DNA of 64,000 nucleotides from Gammaproteobacteria bacterium (GCA_030430025.1 JAUIGR010000001.1:116990-180989), one strand, 5' to 3'; counted from the first letter of the stretch, positions 54,399 to 63,853 are shown. Made by a program: numbers and translations. The notes: generated by a model from the letters alone, not told the origin.

Positions 54399-54910
54399 GG
54401 TTGTATTACCAATTTGACAGTTTGAGATTGTTGACCAGATTCATTCAGTTCATACCACTGGATGGTGATATTACATATTCCCGGAAAAGGAGGATAAGCA
54501 ACCCATAGCCCTGAAGTTAAAATGCCAGGTGGTAGTGATGGAGTATCACATTCTACTGAACCTTCGCCACCAGGTAATAATGCAGCTAGTTGTTTGTTCC
54601 AGTTGTTGAAATCATATGTGGCCAGTTCTTCAGGTTTGCAGGGGGTTTCGAAATCACATTCAACTTCGTTAACTCCACCACTCAGTCCATTGTAATGACC
54701 ACCCCAAAGACCGGATAAATTAGCCCGCATTCTACTACTCATGTCGGAACTTAAAAGAATGGCCTGAGATCTCAGATAACCGTTGTGATTTCCTTTCATT
54801 GAAAGTGACATCAGGCTGGCTACACCAACAAGAGAAAATGAAAAAATAACCAATGAAACGAGGACCTCAATCAAAGAGAATCCACTAGATTTGATAGCTT
54901 TAGAGTACAT
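54395..54910 (-). CDS. pilV: minor pilin PilV
   Basis: A 171-residue minor pilin: leader MYSKAIKSSG cleaved before FSLIEVLVSLVIFSFSLVGVASLMSLSMKG (Glu+5), then SQAILLSSDMSSRMRANLSG, the PilV signature. Four cysteines in the C-terminal half (VECDFETPCKP, VECDTPS, ICNITIQW). It follows fimT by 2 nt and overlaps pilW by 4 nt. Confidence 0.92.
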   Translation of the reverse strand: MYSKAIKSSGFSLIEVLVSLVIFSFSLVGVASLMSLSMKGNHNGYLRSQAILLSSDMSSRMRANLSGLWGGHYNGLSGGVNEVECDFETPCKPEELATYDFNNWNKQLAALLPGGEGSVECDTPSLPPGILTSGLWVAYPPFPGICNITIQWYELNESGQQSQTVKLVIQP

Positions 54911-54912
54911 AA

Positions 54913-55407
54913 TTAAATTTCATTGCTGGTGCTGTGAGAGTGAACACTGACAGTGCCAGAAGCTGCCATCACTACTTGTTTTTCAGTAGCTAGTTCCTCA
55001 TGTGATAAATTAAATATCCTTTGAGTAGGAGTTTTTAAGTTGCCAAAACGGGTAAAAACAACAGGTTGTGCTGTACCACTGTCTGCTATTGTGATTTTTT
55101 GATTGGTATATGCACTTTCTCTTAACTGACTTTCCCCAACATCCAGTAGACCATTATCATTTTTATCTTCAAAAATAATCCAACCATCAGTCCAGTTTTC
55201 ATTTGGAAGAACAGCCACAGAATATGAACGATTAATAGCTTCTTGACGAGCAAAGTTCAGGTCTAAGTGGAAAAGGTTAGCTTGATCCGACATCCGCATG
55301 CGCAGCATCAGGTCGCGGATAGGACTGGTGGCAAATGCGATAAGAATCACTGCAATCACCAGTCCAATTATTAATTCTATAACGGTAAACCCCTTCAGCT
55401 TATTCAT
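54913..55407 (-). CDS. fimT: GspH/FimT-type pseudopilin
   Basis: A 164-residue first gene of the minor pilin operon. ATG 55407 has AGGGG 7 nt upstream; an ATG two codons earlier is too close to it. MNKLKG is cleaved before FTVIELIIGLVIAVILIAFATSPI (Glu+5). The mature domain contains LDLNFARQEAINRSYSVAVLPNEN and WTDGWIIFEDKNDNGLLDVGESQLRE, the GspH/FimT hallmark. FimT or FimU is the usual name at this locus; FimT proteins in some species bind DNA during natural transformation, which is not established here. Confidence 0.9.
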   Translation of the reverse strand: MNKLKGFTVIELIIGLVIAVILIAFATSPIRDLMLRMRMSDQANLFHLDLNFARQEAINRSYSVAVLPNENWTDGWIIFEDKNDNGLLDVGESQLRESAYTNQKITIADSGTAQPVVFTRFGNLKTPTQRIFNLSHEELATEKQVVMAASGTVSVHSHSTSNEI

Positions 55408-55557
55408 CTGCATACCCCTTTATTTATACCCACTTAGTACAATATCATAGACACTGAAATTTGTAATGTAGATGATTAAGGAGTCTATGCTTCCTAAATA
55501 TAAAACTACGATGTTTGGATAATTAAAAGGCATTTAATCACCAAAAGTGACAAAATT

Positions 55558-55573
55558 TGGCAGTTTATTTGCT
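55558..55573 (+). promoter_or_regulatory. possible sigma54 (-24/-12) promoter
   Basis: TGGCAG-N5-TTGCT with the invariant GG and GC doublets 10 nt apart (55559-55560 and 55571-55572). It points away from the pilin operon into a stretch ending in the hairpin at 55697-55721, with no gene. Chance occurrence is quite possible. Confidence 0.3.
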
Positions 55574-55696
55574 TGAAAATGGGTCTGAGTGTGCAGTGTG
55601 ATGCTATTAATAAAGATTGATTGGTATTAAAAGATAAATAAATTGACAGCGAGTCGTTATTTTTTTTATCTTAAATAACGCAAGGCAAGAAATGCA

Positions 55697-55721
55697 AAAG
55701 ACCGCCGGGGGGGCGGTCTTT
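55697..55721. terminator. hairpin related to the pilin-operon terminator
   Basis: AAAGACCGCC (55697-55706) and GGCGGTCTTT (55712-55721) form a 10-bp stem with a five-G loop. The flanks (AGAAATGCAAAAGACCGC and TCGGTTCAAA) resemble those of the hairpin at 48661-48688. It could end a plus-strand RNA starting near 55584. Confidence 0.7.
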
Positions 55722-55865
55722 CTCGGTTCAAAGGTCAAGTAAAGGGGGGATAAAGGGTGTGTAGTCTTGACCTCTGCCTTGCCTGTCATTTTAATTGGTA
55801 TGTCATCATTTTCTGTGACGGCCGTCACAATTCTACTGTTGTTGCTTTACGCTCTGCTATCTAGC

Positions 55866-56050
55866 TAGTCAATCCTGAAAAAATTCCTCCTGGCCTTTTT
55901 CAGCATCGGTCAAAAGCACTTAAGCGCAAAAGTGTGATTTTGCTGGTGTTTTTTGACCTGGCTTGAGCCTGGCTGTTCGAGGTGGCACTTTCATGTGCCA
56001 CACCATCGACCAGAAAAAAGTTTCTGGAAAATTTTTTCACATTAGCCTGA
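55866..56050 (+). repeat. dispersed multi-hairpin repeat, copy E (long form)
   Basis: TAGTCAATCCTGAAAAAATT, CTCCTGGCCTTTTTCAG, GGTCAAAAGCACTTAAGCGC ... TGGTGTTTTTTGACC, GGCTTGAGCCTGGCTGTTCGA, GTGGCACTTTCATGTGCCAC and the extension with AAAAAAGTTTCTGGAAAATT and TTAGCCTGACATC. It sits in the 733-nt gap between fimT and rpoH, in which no gene is seen. Confidence 0.85.
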
Positions 56051-56094
56051 CATCGAATAATGTAGTTATAGACCTTATACTTTTCAGTCCTGTG

Positions 56095-56131
56095 ACCGTA
56101 AAAAAACTGCAAAACGCAGTCTTCTTACGGT
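56095..56131 (-). terminator. terminator of rpoH
   Basis: On the minus strand, ACTGC (56120-56116) and GCAGT (56110-56106) form the inner stem, followed by a run of T. The longer outer arms 56095-56101 and 56125-56131 (ACCGTAA/TTACGGT) are also complementary and give plus-strand terminator character as well. It lies 9 nt after the rpoH stop. Confidence 0.8.
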
Positions 56132-56140
56132 GTTTTTTAT

Positions 56141-56995
56141 TTAAGCGGCCATTTGAGTTTTTAGTTTTTTTAAAGCAGCAGCTTCAAGCTGTCTCACACG
56201 TTCGGCTGAAACGTTGTATTTTGCAGCTAAATCTTGCAAAGTACTTTTTTTATCAACTAACCAACGACTTTCGATGATATCTAAAGACCTTTCATCTAGT
56301 TTATCCAAACCTTCGAATAAAGCATCGTGGTTCCTATCTGCTTCTGTGTCTTTAATCAGTACAGTTTCAGGAGTAGGTGACGCACTTGCTAACCAAGCTT
56401 GAGGTGAATAGTTGTTTTCGTCATCTTCATCAACTGGTAAGTCAAAAGAAATATCTTGTCCATGAAGACGAGATTCCATTTCAACAACTACTTCAGGCTT
56501 GACGTCAAGGTCTTTGGCAACTTGGTTGACCTCATCTTGTGAGAACCAACCTAAACGTTTTTTATTTTTTCTTAAATTAAAAAATAGTTTACGGTGCGCT
56601 TTGGTTGTGGCTACCTTTAAAATACGCCAATTTTTCAAAATGAATTCATGTATTTCAGCACGAATCCAGTGTACAGCAAATGAAACTAAGCGAACCTTAT
56701 GTTCTGAATCAAAACGTTTAATGGCTTTCATCAGGCCAATATTACCTTCCTGAATCAGATCTCCGACGGGTAGGCCGTAACCAGAGTAGCCTTTCGCCAC
56801 GTATACGACAAAGCGCAGATGCGACATTACCAAAGCGTGTGCAGCTTCTAAGTCATTATTATCACGAACGCGATCAGCCAAAGATTTTTCTTCTTCGTGA
56901 GATAACACAGGAATTTGATTAACGGCATTTATATAGGATTCTAATGAACCCGTCATTGAAGGAATAGGTAAGTTTTTAATAGTTCGTTCTGTCAT
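56141..56995 (-). CDS. rpoH: RNA polymerase heat-shock sigma factor RpoH (sigma32)
   Basis: A 284-residue sigma70-family protein. Region 1.2/2.1 ([25 protein letters not shown]), region 2 with [37 protein letters not shown] and [20 protein letters not shown], the RpoH-specific box [17 protein letters not shown] (~133-149), region 3, and region 4 helix-turn-helix [34 protein letters not shown] lies 7 nt before the ATG. It directs heat-shock genes, including presumably clpB in this window. A consensus-like sigma70 promoter precedes it (57112-57139) with a ~110-nt leader that may fold as an RNA thermosensor; I could not fold it. Confidence 0.96.
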   Translation of the reverse strand: MTERTIKNLPIPSMTGSLESYINAVNQIPVLSHEEEKSLADRVRDNNDLEAAHALVMSHLRFVVYVAKGYSGYGLPVGDLIQEGNIGLMKAIKRFDSEHKVRLVSFAVHWIRAEIHEFILKNWRILKVATTKAHRKLFFNLRKNKKRLGWFSQDEVNQVAKDLDVKPEVVVEMESRLHGQDISFDLPVDEDDENNYSPQAWLASASPTPETVLIKDTEADRNHDALFEGLDKLDERSLDIIESRWLVDKKSTLQDLAAKYNVSAERVRQLEAAALKKLKTQMAA

Positions 56996-57111
56996 TTTTT
57001 TCTCCTTGGTTTGTCATCGCTTTAGAGCCAATGACCAAGTAATACTCAGTTGTTTTCTTTGACAATAAAAACAACCACTAGTTCCGTCCTCTGATGAGCA
57101 ACGGGGAAAGA

Positions 57112-57139
57112 ATTATAACATGTTATCGAGGACAGTCAA
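57112..57139 (-). promoter_or_regulatory. sigma70 promoter of rpoH
   Basis: On the minus strand, TTGACT (57139-57134), a 16-nt spacer and TATAAT (57117-57112). It lies just downstream of the sppA stop, giving an rpoH leader of about 110 nt. Confidence 0.75.
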
Positions 57140-57156
57140 TGTCTCACAAAGTGCTG

Positions 57157-59010
57157 TTAATCCAGTGTCCATTCGCATTGACAGTGTGCTAGTTGCGCTA
57201 CACCATTTTGTAGGTTACTTAAAACTACATTGAGTTGTTTGTGTAGTGGTATCAGTAGCGACCAGACATTAGGGCTGGTGGTGCTTTTTTGAGGCAGAAA
57301 GTCATTGGCTTGGGCAAATATGTCAACTAACAATTGATCTTTGTAACTGACGGTTTTTTCTATCCATTGGACACCATATTGATTTAGGTTGGCTAATTGT
57401 GCAGCATCAGCTATGGCGTCATTCAGGCCGCCCATGTGATCAATTAAACCGAGATCTTGAGCTTGTTTAGCCGTCCAAACACGACCTCTGGCAATGCGAT
57501 CAACCATGTCGATTTCGAGATTTCTTGACGCTGCGACAGAGCCAATAAACTGTTGATAACCATATTCAATATTACTTTGAATTAATTGAGCCAATTCCTC
57601 ATCAAGATCTTTGCTTGGGTCAAAAACCCCAATCCACTTAGTGGTGCCAATTCCATCGCTGTTGATTCCTAATTTTTTAAATAGTTTAGGGTAGTTCATT
57701 AACAGGCCATAAATACCTATGGAACCAGTGATGGTGGCTTCATCAGCCCATATACTGTTCGCTGACATGGATATCCAATAACCACCAGATGCGGCTACAT
57801 TACCCATAGAGACTACCACTGGTTTACCGGCTATTTTTAACTGGTCAACTTCTCTACGGATTTGTTCTGATGGATAAACCCCACCGCCGGGACTGTTGAC
57901 TCTTAATACCACCGCTTTGACATTTTTGGCTAATCGAGCAGTTTGTAGTAGGGTGCTGGTTGAATCTCCACCGATGATGCCGGGATCCTGATCTCCACTG
58001 ATGATAGCGCCTTCAGCTACGATAACAGCAATTTGATCTTTCAGCAAACTTTCTGACTGATCAATCTTTTTATTAAGAAAGTCTTCAAAGTCAATGCCTC
58101 TGAAACGATTATTATCATCATCAAATGAGGTGAATTCTGCTACGTGTTTATTCATAAAACTGCGCTTTTTAATGAAGTCGACGAGACCCGCTTCCATAGC
58201 CATATCTGCAATCGAACCATTGTTAGCCATCAGCCTTTTTGCTTGTTCATCGACATATGTTTTAAGATCATTTATGGTCAGGTTGCGACGTTGTGCAATA
58301 TCATCCAGATAAGTTTCCCACAGATCATTCATATAATGTAATCCAGCTTCTTTGGCTTCCTGGGACATGTCATTTCGGACATAGGGTTCGGCTGCTGATT
58401 TGTATTCACCTACTTTAAATAAATGGACATCCACACCCAATTTGTCGAGGCCTTCTTTGAAATAATTTCGGTAAGAACCAAAGCCCTGAATAAATAAAAA
58501 GCCTTGAGGGTCCATGATAATTTCATCAGCCAGTGAAGCCAGATAATATTGTGATTGTGACAAACTAGAGGCCAAGGCAATCACAGGTTTATTGCTGTCT
58601 TTTTTGAATTGGTCAATGGCTCTTGCTAATTCACGTAAGTGAGCTAGTCCCGCACCCCACATATGATCAGGATTAATCACCAATGCGCTGATATTATTAT
58701 CAGTTGCAGCCAGTTCAACGGCTTTGATCAGGTCACGAATACGAGTTTCTGGAATTCGGTTATCACGTATGTTGCCGATAGCTTGACTCATGGCATCGCC
58801 ACTGAATTGTTCAACGATATAACCTTGTGGTGCCAATACCAATGCAGTATGAGGTTTGAGTGGAGGACTGAAATCGCCCCACCAAAACGTCACCACAGTC
58901 AGTAAAATCAGCAGTAAAATGGCATGTCTTGTGAAATTAGCCAACCAAATGAATGGTTTGGTTAGAATGTGAAATAAGGTGATAAAAGGATTGCGTTTTT
59001 TTTCGTTCAT
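57157..59010 (-). CDS. sppA: signal peptide peptidase SppA, 67-kDa type
   Basis: A 617-residue inner-membrane protease with one N-terminal helix (~28-46) and two S49 domains in the periplasm, which assemble as a tetrameric bowl that degrades cleaved signal peptides. The catalytic dyad is visible: Lys204 in GEYKSAAEPY and Ser408 in GNVAASGGYW, almost the same numbers as E. coli (209/409). Other motifs: VLRVNSPGGGVYPSEQI, ITGSIGIYG and RGRVWTAKQAQDLGLID. Single gene upstream of rpoH on the same strand. Confidence 0.95.
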   Translation of the reverse strand: MNEKKRNPFITLFHILTKPFIWLANFTRHAILLLILLTVVTFWWGDFSPPLKPHTALVLAPQGYIVEQFSGDAMSQAIGNIRDNRIPETRIRDLIKAVELAATDNNISALVINPDHMWGAGLAHLRELARAIDQFKKDSNKPVIALASSLSQSQYYLASLADEIIMDPQGFLFIQGFGSYRNYFKEGLDKLGVDVHLFKVGEYKSAAEPYVRNDMSQEAKEAGLHYMNDLWETYLDDIAQRRNLTINDLKTYVDEQAKRLMANNGSIADMAMEAGLVDFIKKRSFMNKHVAEFTSFDDDNNRFRGIDFEDFLNKKIDQSESLLKDQIAVIVAEGAIISGDQDPGIIGGDSTSTLLQTARLAKNVKAVVLRVNSPGGGVYPSEQIRREVDQLKIAGKPVVVSMGNVAASGGYWISMSANSIWADEATITGSIGIYGLLMNYPKLFKKLGINSDGIGTTKWIGVFDPSKDLDEELAQLIQSNIEYGYQQFIGSVAASRNLEIDMVDRIARGRVWTAKQAQDLGLIDHMGGLNDAIADAAQLANLNQYGVQWIEKTVSYKDQLLVDIFAQANDFLPQKSTTSPNVWSLLIPLHKQLNVVLSNLQNGVAQLAHCQCEWTLD

Positions 59011-59269
59011 GCTGATACTTTTTTCTTAAAATGTTACATAGACTGTGTTGATGATTCATGTTTCAAAAGTCATGAATTAAGGTCTTGTTGATAAAAAGCT
59101 TTGTTTAGATAGTAAAAGTGCTGATAATTATATGTGCTCTTGCTCCAGGATAATAGCATGAAAACCACGATAATGTGGATACTGACTAACACCTATCAGT
59201 CTTCACTTCTTCTGGCTATGGAATTAACAGTATGTATAGCGTCATTACTATTAAGAAACATTGTCTCAA

Positions 59270-60178
59270 ATGATAAATAATCGCAGGCCAGCCATATGGA
59301 AATATCCATTAGCATGGTGTTTATATGGTGTTTGTTGGCTATTGGCCCAATTACCCTATAGCTGGTTACTCTTCATTGGCCAGGGAATAGGCAGACTTTT
59401 TGCCCTATTGGTTAAATCACGTATTCGAGTGATTGAAAAAAATTTAGCCACTTGTTTTCCGGATATGAATACGGTAGAGCTAAAAGCAGTGGTTAAACGG
59501 AATTGCCTGGAGACGGGGATGATGTTGAGCCAAACAATAAAAGCTTTTTTTGCAAAGAATAATCAGCTTTTTGATCAGTTAGGAATTGAAGGTCAAGAGT
59601 ATCTTACAAAAGTGTTGGACCAGGGTCAGGGGGTATTGTTGGTGTCAGGTCATTTTACTGCTTTGGATGTTGGTGGCCGCGTTATTTGTCAACATTTCCC
59701 TGTTGCAGGAGTGTATCGGCCACATAAGCATCCTGTGATGGAGTATGTGGTTAAAAAAGCACGAAAAAAATATGCGACAAAAATGTTTTCTCGGGATGAG
59801 TTAAAAAGCATCGTTAGATACCTCAAGGCTGGTGGGGTTGTCTGGTATGCGCCTGACCAGAATTATAGGAGGGGACAATCAATTTTTGTTGACTTCTTTG
59901 GAACACCTGCAGCGACCATCACTGCTACCCACCAATTGGCAAGAATGACCCAGTGTCGAGTGATGTTTTATTCAGTTGTCCGTCTGCCTAATAGGCCGTA
60001 CTATCGACTGTCTATTAAGCCAGCTTTGGAGGATTTTCCATCTACAGATGTGGTTAAGGATACTTTAAGGGTCAATCATGCCATTGAATCGTTAGTACAG
60101 GAAGCCCCTGAACAGTATTTATGGATGCACAAGCGTTTTAAAACTAGGCCTAAAGGTGAGCATGTTTTTTACGATTGA
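59270..60178 (+). CDS. LpxL/HtrB-type lipid A acyltransferase-like protein (second paralogue)
   Basis: A 302-residue inner-membrane acyltransferase. N-terminal membrane anchor (~13-45), catalytic HxxxxD in VSGHFTALDVGGRV (~126-139), VYRPHKHPVMEYVVKKAR, the WYAPDQNYRRGQSIFVDFFGTPAAT block and EQYLWMHKRFKTRPKGE at the C-terminus. This is closer to canonical LpxL/LpxM than the gene at 42070-42960. It adds a fatty acyl chain to the Kdo2-lipid A precursor. I use ATG 59270; a TTG at 59261 would add three residues, and neither has a good ribosome site. Confidence 0.9.
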   Translation: MINNRRPAIWKYPLAWCLYGVCWLLAQLPYSWLLFIGQGIGRLFALLVKSRIRVIEKNLATCFPDMNTVELKAVVKRNCLETGMMLSQTIKAFFAKNNQLFDQLGIEGQEYLTKVLDQGQGVLLVSGHFTALDVGGRVICQHFPVAGVYRPHKHPVMEYVVKKARKKYATKMFSRDELKSIVRYLKAGGVVWYAPDQNYRRGQSIFVDFFGTPAATITATHQLARMTQCRVMFYSVVRLPNRPYYRLSIKPALEDFPSTDVVKDTLRVNHAIESLVQEAPEQYLWMHKRFKTRPKGEHVFYD

Positions 60179-60241
60179 GAGAAAGTGTGGGTATTGGTTG
60201 AGTTTTCTTGAAAAAAATAAAAACAGTCTGATATCTATTTC

Positions 60242-60889
60242 ATGAATATACCTCATCTTGACCCAGATTATATCAGTGCCAGAAGAGCTGCATGGCCACG
60301 GGCGCTCCGCATAGCTATGGTGGTGTTGGTAGTTATTTGGTTCAGTTTTTTAATCACACAATTCTTGCCAGTGGTCCAATATGGACTAAAACCTAGGCGG
60401 TTTGAAGGATTGATTGGTATTTTTTCTATGCCGTTGATTCATTCAGGTTGGTCCCATTTGATTGACAATACTTTACCTATGTTTTTGGCCACTTTGGGAC
60501 TATTTGGGAATTATCCTAAAATCGCTAAAAAAGTATTTTGGCGTGCTTGGATGATAACCGGTCTGAGTGTTTGGTTTTTTGCCCGAGACTTGAATCATAT
60601 TGGTTCAAGTGGTTTGTTTTATGCTTTGCTTAGTTATCTTTTTGTCAGTGGTTTTTTGAAAAAAGACATGCAATCAGTTGGCCTGAGTGTACTGATTGCA
60701 TTTTTTTATGGCTCTATGGTTTGGGGTGTCTTGCCAGGTCAACCAGGTATTTCCTGGGAGTCTCATTTAGCAGGTTTTTTAACCGGTATATATTTAGCTT
60801 TTGATACCAGAAAGGAGGATCTACCAGTACTAAAAGACTGGCGTTTGGATGATGGTATTGATGAAATTGATTGGCCTGATGCCGATTGA
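60242..60889 (+). CDS. rhomboid family intramembrane serine protease
   Basis: A 215-residue membrane protein with six hydrophobic helices (first ~22-46). The catalytic dyad is Ser123 in IGSSGLFYALL (GxSG) and His175 in ESHLAGFLTG. The HxxxN pair lies in GWSHLIDNTLPM. Thus all active-site elements of a GlpG-like rhomboid are present, without the N-terminal cytoplasmic domain of GlpG. Substrates are unknown. It follows the acyltransferase by 63 nt on the same strand. Confidence 0.92.
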   Translation: MNIPHLDPDYISARRAAWPRALRIAMVVLVVIWFSFLITQFLPVVQYGLKPRRFEGLIGIFSMPLIHSGWSHLIDNTLPMFLATLGLFGNYPKIAKKVFWRAWMITGLSVWFFARDLNHIGSSGLFYALLSYLFVSGFLKKDMQSVGLSVLIAFFYGSMVWGVLPGQPGISWESHLAGFLTGIYLAFDTRKEDLPVLKDWRLDDGIDEIDWPDAD

Positions 60890-60945
60890 TGGCCTTAGAA
60901 ACAGTTCTTCCCGGAACCTTTTCTAAGACCCAAATATGTTGATTT

Positions 60946-61914
60946 TTATTGATTCAGTTTTCTTTCCAGTTTACTGATGATCTGCTTCAGTCTCTCGGTT
61001 TTTTCTGTTGCCATCGGTTGTTCTTTAAGTGATGGTTTGATATTGATCAAACTGTTCAAACCTATGCGACCTTTTTTTCCTTCAGTCTCAGTTTTTGATG
61101 GGCCAATGCCAGTGGCGACAAAACTGTAACTGGCTGAGCGGAAACCTCTGACAGGGAAACCATTTTCGTTAAAATTTGGACTCGATCCTACAGCATAAGA
61201 ATAGGCTTCTCCGTCAAACTGATTAAGACCTGTTTTCAAGTAATAAGCGAGATAATAATCAGCATCATCACGTACCACCACAACCAACTCATCATATTCC
61301 GAGTCGTAAAACGCTGCCATGTCATTATAATCTAAAGCATAGTTGGTACAATTGTTATAAACAGTAGACTCAGAACGGCACCCTGTAACCAAATAATCAC
61401 CTTGATAGATTTCGGTTTGTCTGAATATCAATACATCAGCAACAAAAGGGTAGTTATTAGTATATTCAGATACATCCAAGACCACATTCCATTCTCCGCG
61501 CATCTTTTGCAGCTGATCACCAAGGAAAAAATTGAACCGCTCGATGTATTCAATTTGTCCATTAAACTGTATAGTGGCACTGGTTTCTGTCAGAAAATCA
61601 ATGGTCACAGGACCACCTTCACCAAGTAATGTGGTGGGCTGAGAGTAGTTACAATCAATACATGGCCCATCAAAAGTAAAATCTAGGTTACTGTTAAAAT
61701 AAGAATTGCCTTGTAGATCTCCTACAGCGGTGTACCAAACTGGATAGCCAGTTTCATCATACACATAAAAAGCGGCAAATAATTTGTTATCTTGAATTTC
61801 TATAGAATATCCGGATCCAGGTATGCTGGGGTTCCACCACCATCCTGACTCAGGTGTGAATGACCAAGCTGAAGAAGTCATTATCGACAATAGCATAAGT
61901 ATGGATTTTTTCAC
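60946..61914 (-). CDS. small secreted protein with GxWWxP domain, unknown function
   Basis: A 322-residue exported protein: signal peptide MKKSILMLLSIMTSSAWS, then at the very start of the mature chain SGWWWNPSIPGSGYSIEIQDNKLF and FYVYDETGYPVWYTAVGDLQG. This is the same domain found at the C-termini of the 11714-16120 and 38631-42053 proteins, with a CIDC motif following. The central part is beta-rich with CRSESTVYNNC, and the C-terminus is a charged helical tail (KTERLKQIISKLERKLNQ). The function is not known. It lies between rhomboid and tatD genes, convergent with rhomboid. Confidence 0.8.
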   Translation of the reverse strand: MKKSILMLLSIMTSSAWSFTPESGWWWNPSIPGSGYSIEIQDNKLFAAFYVYDETGYPVWYTAVGDLQGNSYFNSNLDFTFDGPCIDCNYSQPTTLLGEGGPVTIDFLTETSATIQFNGQIEYIERFNFFLGDQLQKMRGEWNVVLDVSEYTNNYPFVADVLIFRQTEIYQGDYLVTGCRSESTVYNNCTNYALDYNDMAAFYDSEYDELVVVVRDDADYYLAYYLKTGLNQFDGEAYSYAVGSSPNFNENGFPVRGFRSASYSFVATGIGPSKTETEGKKGRIGLNSLINIKPSLKEQPMATEKTERLKQIISKLERKLNQ

Positions 61915-61979
61915 GATTTTTCTCCAAAGTTGAGTCTTGACTGCTATATTACGTGACAGTTTCTGAATTGCGAATGAAT

Positions 61980-62759
61980 ATGATAGATATTGGTGCTAAT
62001 TTAACACATGATAGTTTTGACAAGGATCGTGAAGAAGTCATTGATGCTGCCAAGAAAGTAGGTGTGAAAGCTTTTGTTATCACTGGTTCAGATGTTAGCT
62101 GCTCCCAGAAAGCGTGTCAATTGGCTCATGAATATGCAGATTGCTGTTATGCAACTGCAGGCATTCATCCTCATCATGCCAGCGATTTTGATGGTGATGC
62201 TGAAGACGCCATTCAAGACTTATTACGTGATGATAAAGTGGTTGCTGTGGGAGAAACTGGTCTAGATTATTTCAGGAATTTTTCTCCAAGAGAGGCGCAG
62301 TTGTTTTCTTTTGAGCAGCATATCAAACTAGCCATTGATAATGAGTTGCCGATGTTTTTACATCAGCGGGATGCGCATGCTGATTTTGGACCGATTCTTA
62401 GGCTATATCGAGATGACTTACAAAAAGTGGTAGTACATTGTTTTACTGATAACGAAAAAGCGTTGTTTGATTATTTAGATTTGGATTGTTACATCGGTAT
62501 TACTGGCTGGATTTGTGATGAACGTCGGGGTAAGCATTTAATTGATTTGGTTCATAACATACCTAGCAACCGCTTACTTGTTGAAACAGATGCTCCTTAT
62601 TTGATGCCTAGGAATTTAAACCCCAAACCTAAATCTCGTCGCAATGAACCCAAATACTTACCACATATAGTTGCTGAGGTGGCTCGTGTTTTAGGAAAAA
62701 CCACCAAACAATTGGCCGAAGAAACCGTCACGAACAGTCATTGTTTTTTTGGTTTTTGA
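61980..62759 (+). CDS. tatD: TatD family metal-dependent hydrolase
   Basis: A 259-residue TIM-barrel nuclease/hydrolase (E. coli TatD has 260). ATG 61980 gives MIDIGANLTHDSFDKDR, matching the TatD N-terminus; ATG 61974 and GTG 61953 are alternatives. Metal-ligand motifs are VAVGETGLDYFRNFS, FLHQRDAH, VVHCFTDN and LVETDAPYLMPR. ITGWICDERRG and PKSRRNEPKYLPHI identify TatD proper rather than YcfH or YjjV. A 3'-5' DNase role is reported for the family. Its 3' end overlaps the convergent acyltransferase gene by 22 nt. Confidence 0.93.
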   Translation: MIDIGANLTHDSFDKDREEVIDAAKKVGVKAFVITGSDVSCSQKACQLAHEYADCCYATAGIHPHHASDFDGDAEDAIQDLLRDDKVVAVGETGLDYFRNFSPREAQLFSFEQHIKLAIDNELPMFLHQRDAHADFGPILRLYRDDLQKVVVHCFTDNEKALFDYLDLDCYIGITGWICDERRGKHLIDLVHNIPSNRLLVETDAPYLMPRNLNPKPKSRRNEPKYLPHIVAEVARVLGKTTKQLAEETVTNSHCFFGF

Positions 62760-63853
62760 GCAGTCAACAAGCTTTTAGGTTTGAGCTTTCTGGATAACCG
62801 CATTAAGGGTTGTTCAATGAATTGATAGTGAATCACGCTGTACACAATAATAACCATAACGAAAATTGATGTGACAAAAAATGGATTAAGGCCCAATGAC
62901 ACCATTTTTACTCCTATCTCAGTACGGATAGTAAAATAAAAAATGACAGCGTGTCCTAGATATAAACTGTAAGAAGCGCCTCCCAATAGAAGGGAAAAGG
63001 GTGAGAATATTTGATGGCCTCTTTTTTCAAGTTCGACTAAACAGCCAAGCAAACAAGCGGCACCTAAACCAAAAAATAAAACTCTGATCGGTGCATAGTA
63101 GCCTTGTGATAATGCCCCATTTACTAAGGTGCTTTGGTAATAGATAGCCAATCCGAACAATGCCAATGAAGAGAGACAAACTAGTAATAGATTGTTGATT
63201 CTGCCGTTTTCAAAGAACCATGCTACCATGGCGCCAGCTAAAAACTCCAAACAAAAAGGAGAACTATAAAACCAAAAGAACATATTTTGTTGATAATAAT
63301 TTTCTGGTAAGTAAGCCTCGGTAATGAAAACATAAAATAGCTGAATAGCGGTCAGTAATACGAACAATAGGATCAAAATCCAGTTCAATTGTTTGCGGGG
63401 AAATAACAGTAAAAAAGCAAAACAGAGGTAGAAATACAATTCGTATCTCAATGTCCAAGTGACATCGATCACTAATTTGTGCATATATGGTTGAGTTAAA
63501 AAAATGGAGCCAATAAGATCAGTGTGTGAAGACAAAGGAATAGCAAATAAATAACCAATAATCAAAAACATAATCAGATAGGGCCAATACCCTAAATAAA
63601 TACGGGTCGCTCTGTTATACAGATAGCCTGTTATCTGTTTTGTTGTATTGACCTTTTGTGTGCTGATCCAGATGATGTAACCACTGATGACGAAAAATAC
63701 ATCAACACCTGCGTAACCGAAACGACTGAAGAAGGTATATATGTTTTCGGATTGGTCTCCTCCAATAGAATGAAACAAACTGGCAGCATGGTAGAGAACG
63801 ACCATCAAGGCAGCAAAAGCACGCAACAGTTGGACATTGACTATTTTTTCCAT
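62738..63853 (-). CDS. acyltransferase 3 family (OafA/YrhL-like) membrane protein
   Basis: A 371-residue inner-membrane acyltransferase with about ten helices. Characteristic start NVQLLRAFAALMVVLYHAASLFH (conserved His in the first helix), GYAGVDVFFVISGYIIW, and the RATRIYLGYWPYL segment, then SYSLYLGHAVIFYF and the final IEQPLMRLSRKL. Such proteins O-acylate surface polysaccharides or peptidoglycan; the substrate cannot be told, and no polysaccharide cluster is adjacent. No periplasmic SGNH domain is fused. A dispersed-repeat copy lies 65 nt upstream. Confidence 0.9.
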   Translation of the reverse strand: MEKIVNVQLLRAFAALMVVLYHAASLFHSIGGDQSENIYTFFSRFGYAGVDVFFVISGYIIWISTQKVNTTKQITGYLYNRATRIYLGYWPYLIMFLIIGYLFAIPLSSHTDLIGSIFLTQPYMHKLVIDVTWTLRYELYFYLCFAFLLLFPRKQLNWILILLFVLLTAIQLFYVFITEAYLPENYYQQNMFFWFYSSPFCLEFLAGAMVAWFFENGRINNLLLVCLSSLALFGLAIYYQSTLVNGALSQGYYAPIRVLFFGLGAACLLGCLVELEKRGHQIFSPFSLLLGGASYSLYLGHAVIFYFTIRTEIGVKMVSLGLNPFFVTSIFVMVIIVYSVIHYQFIEQPLMRLSRKLKPKSLLTAQKPKKQ

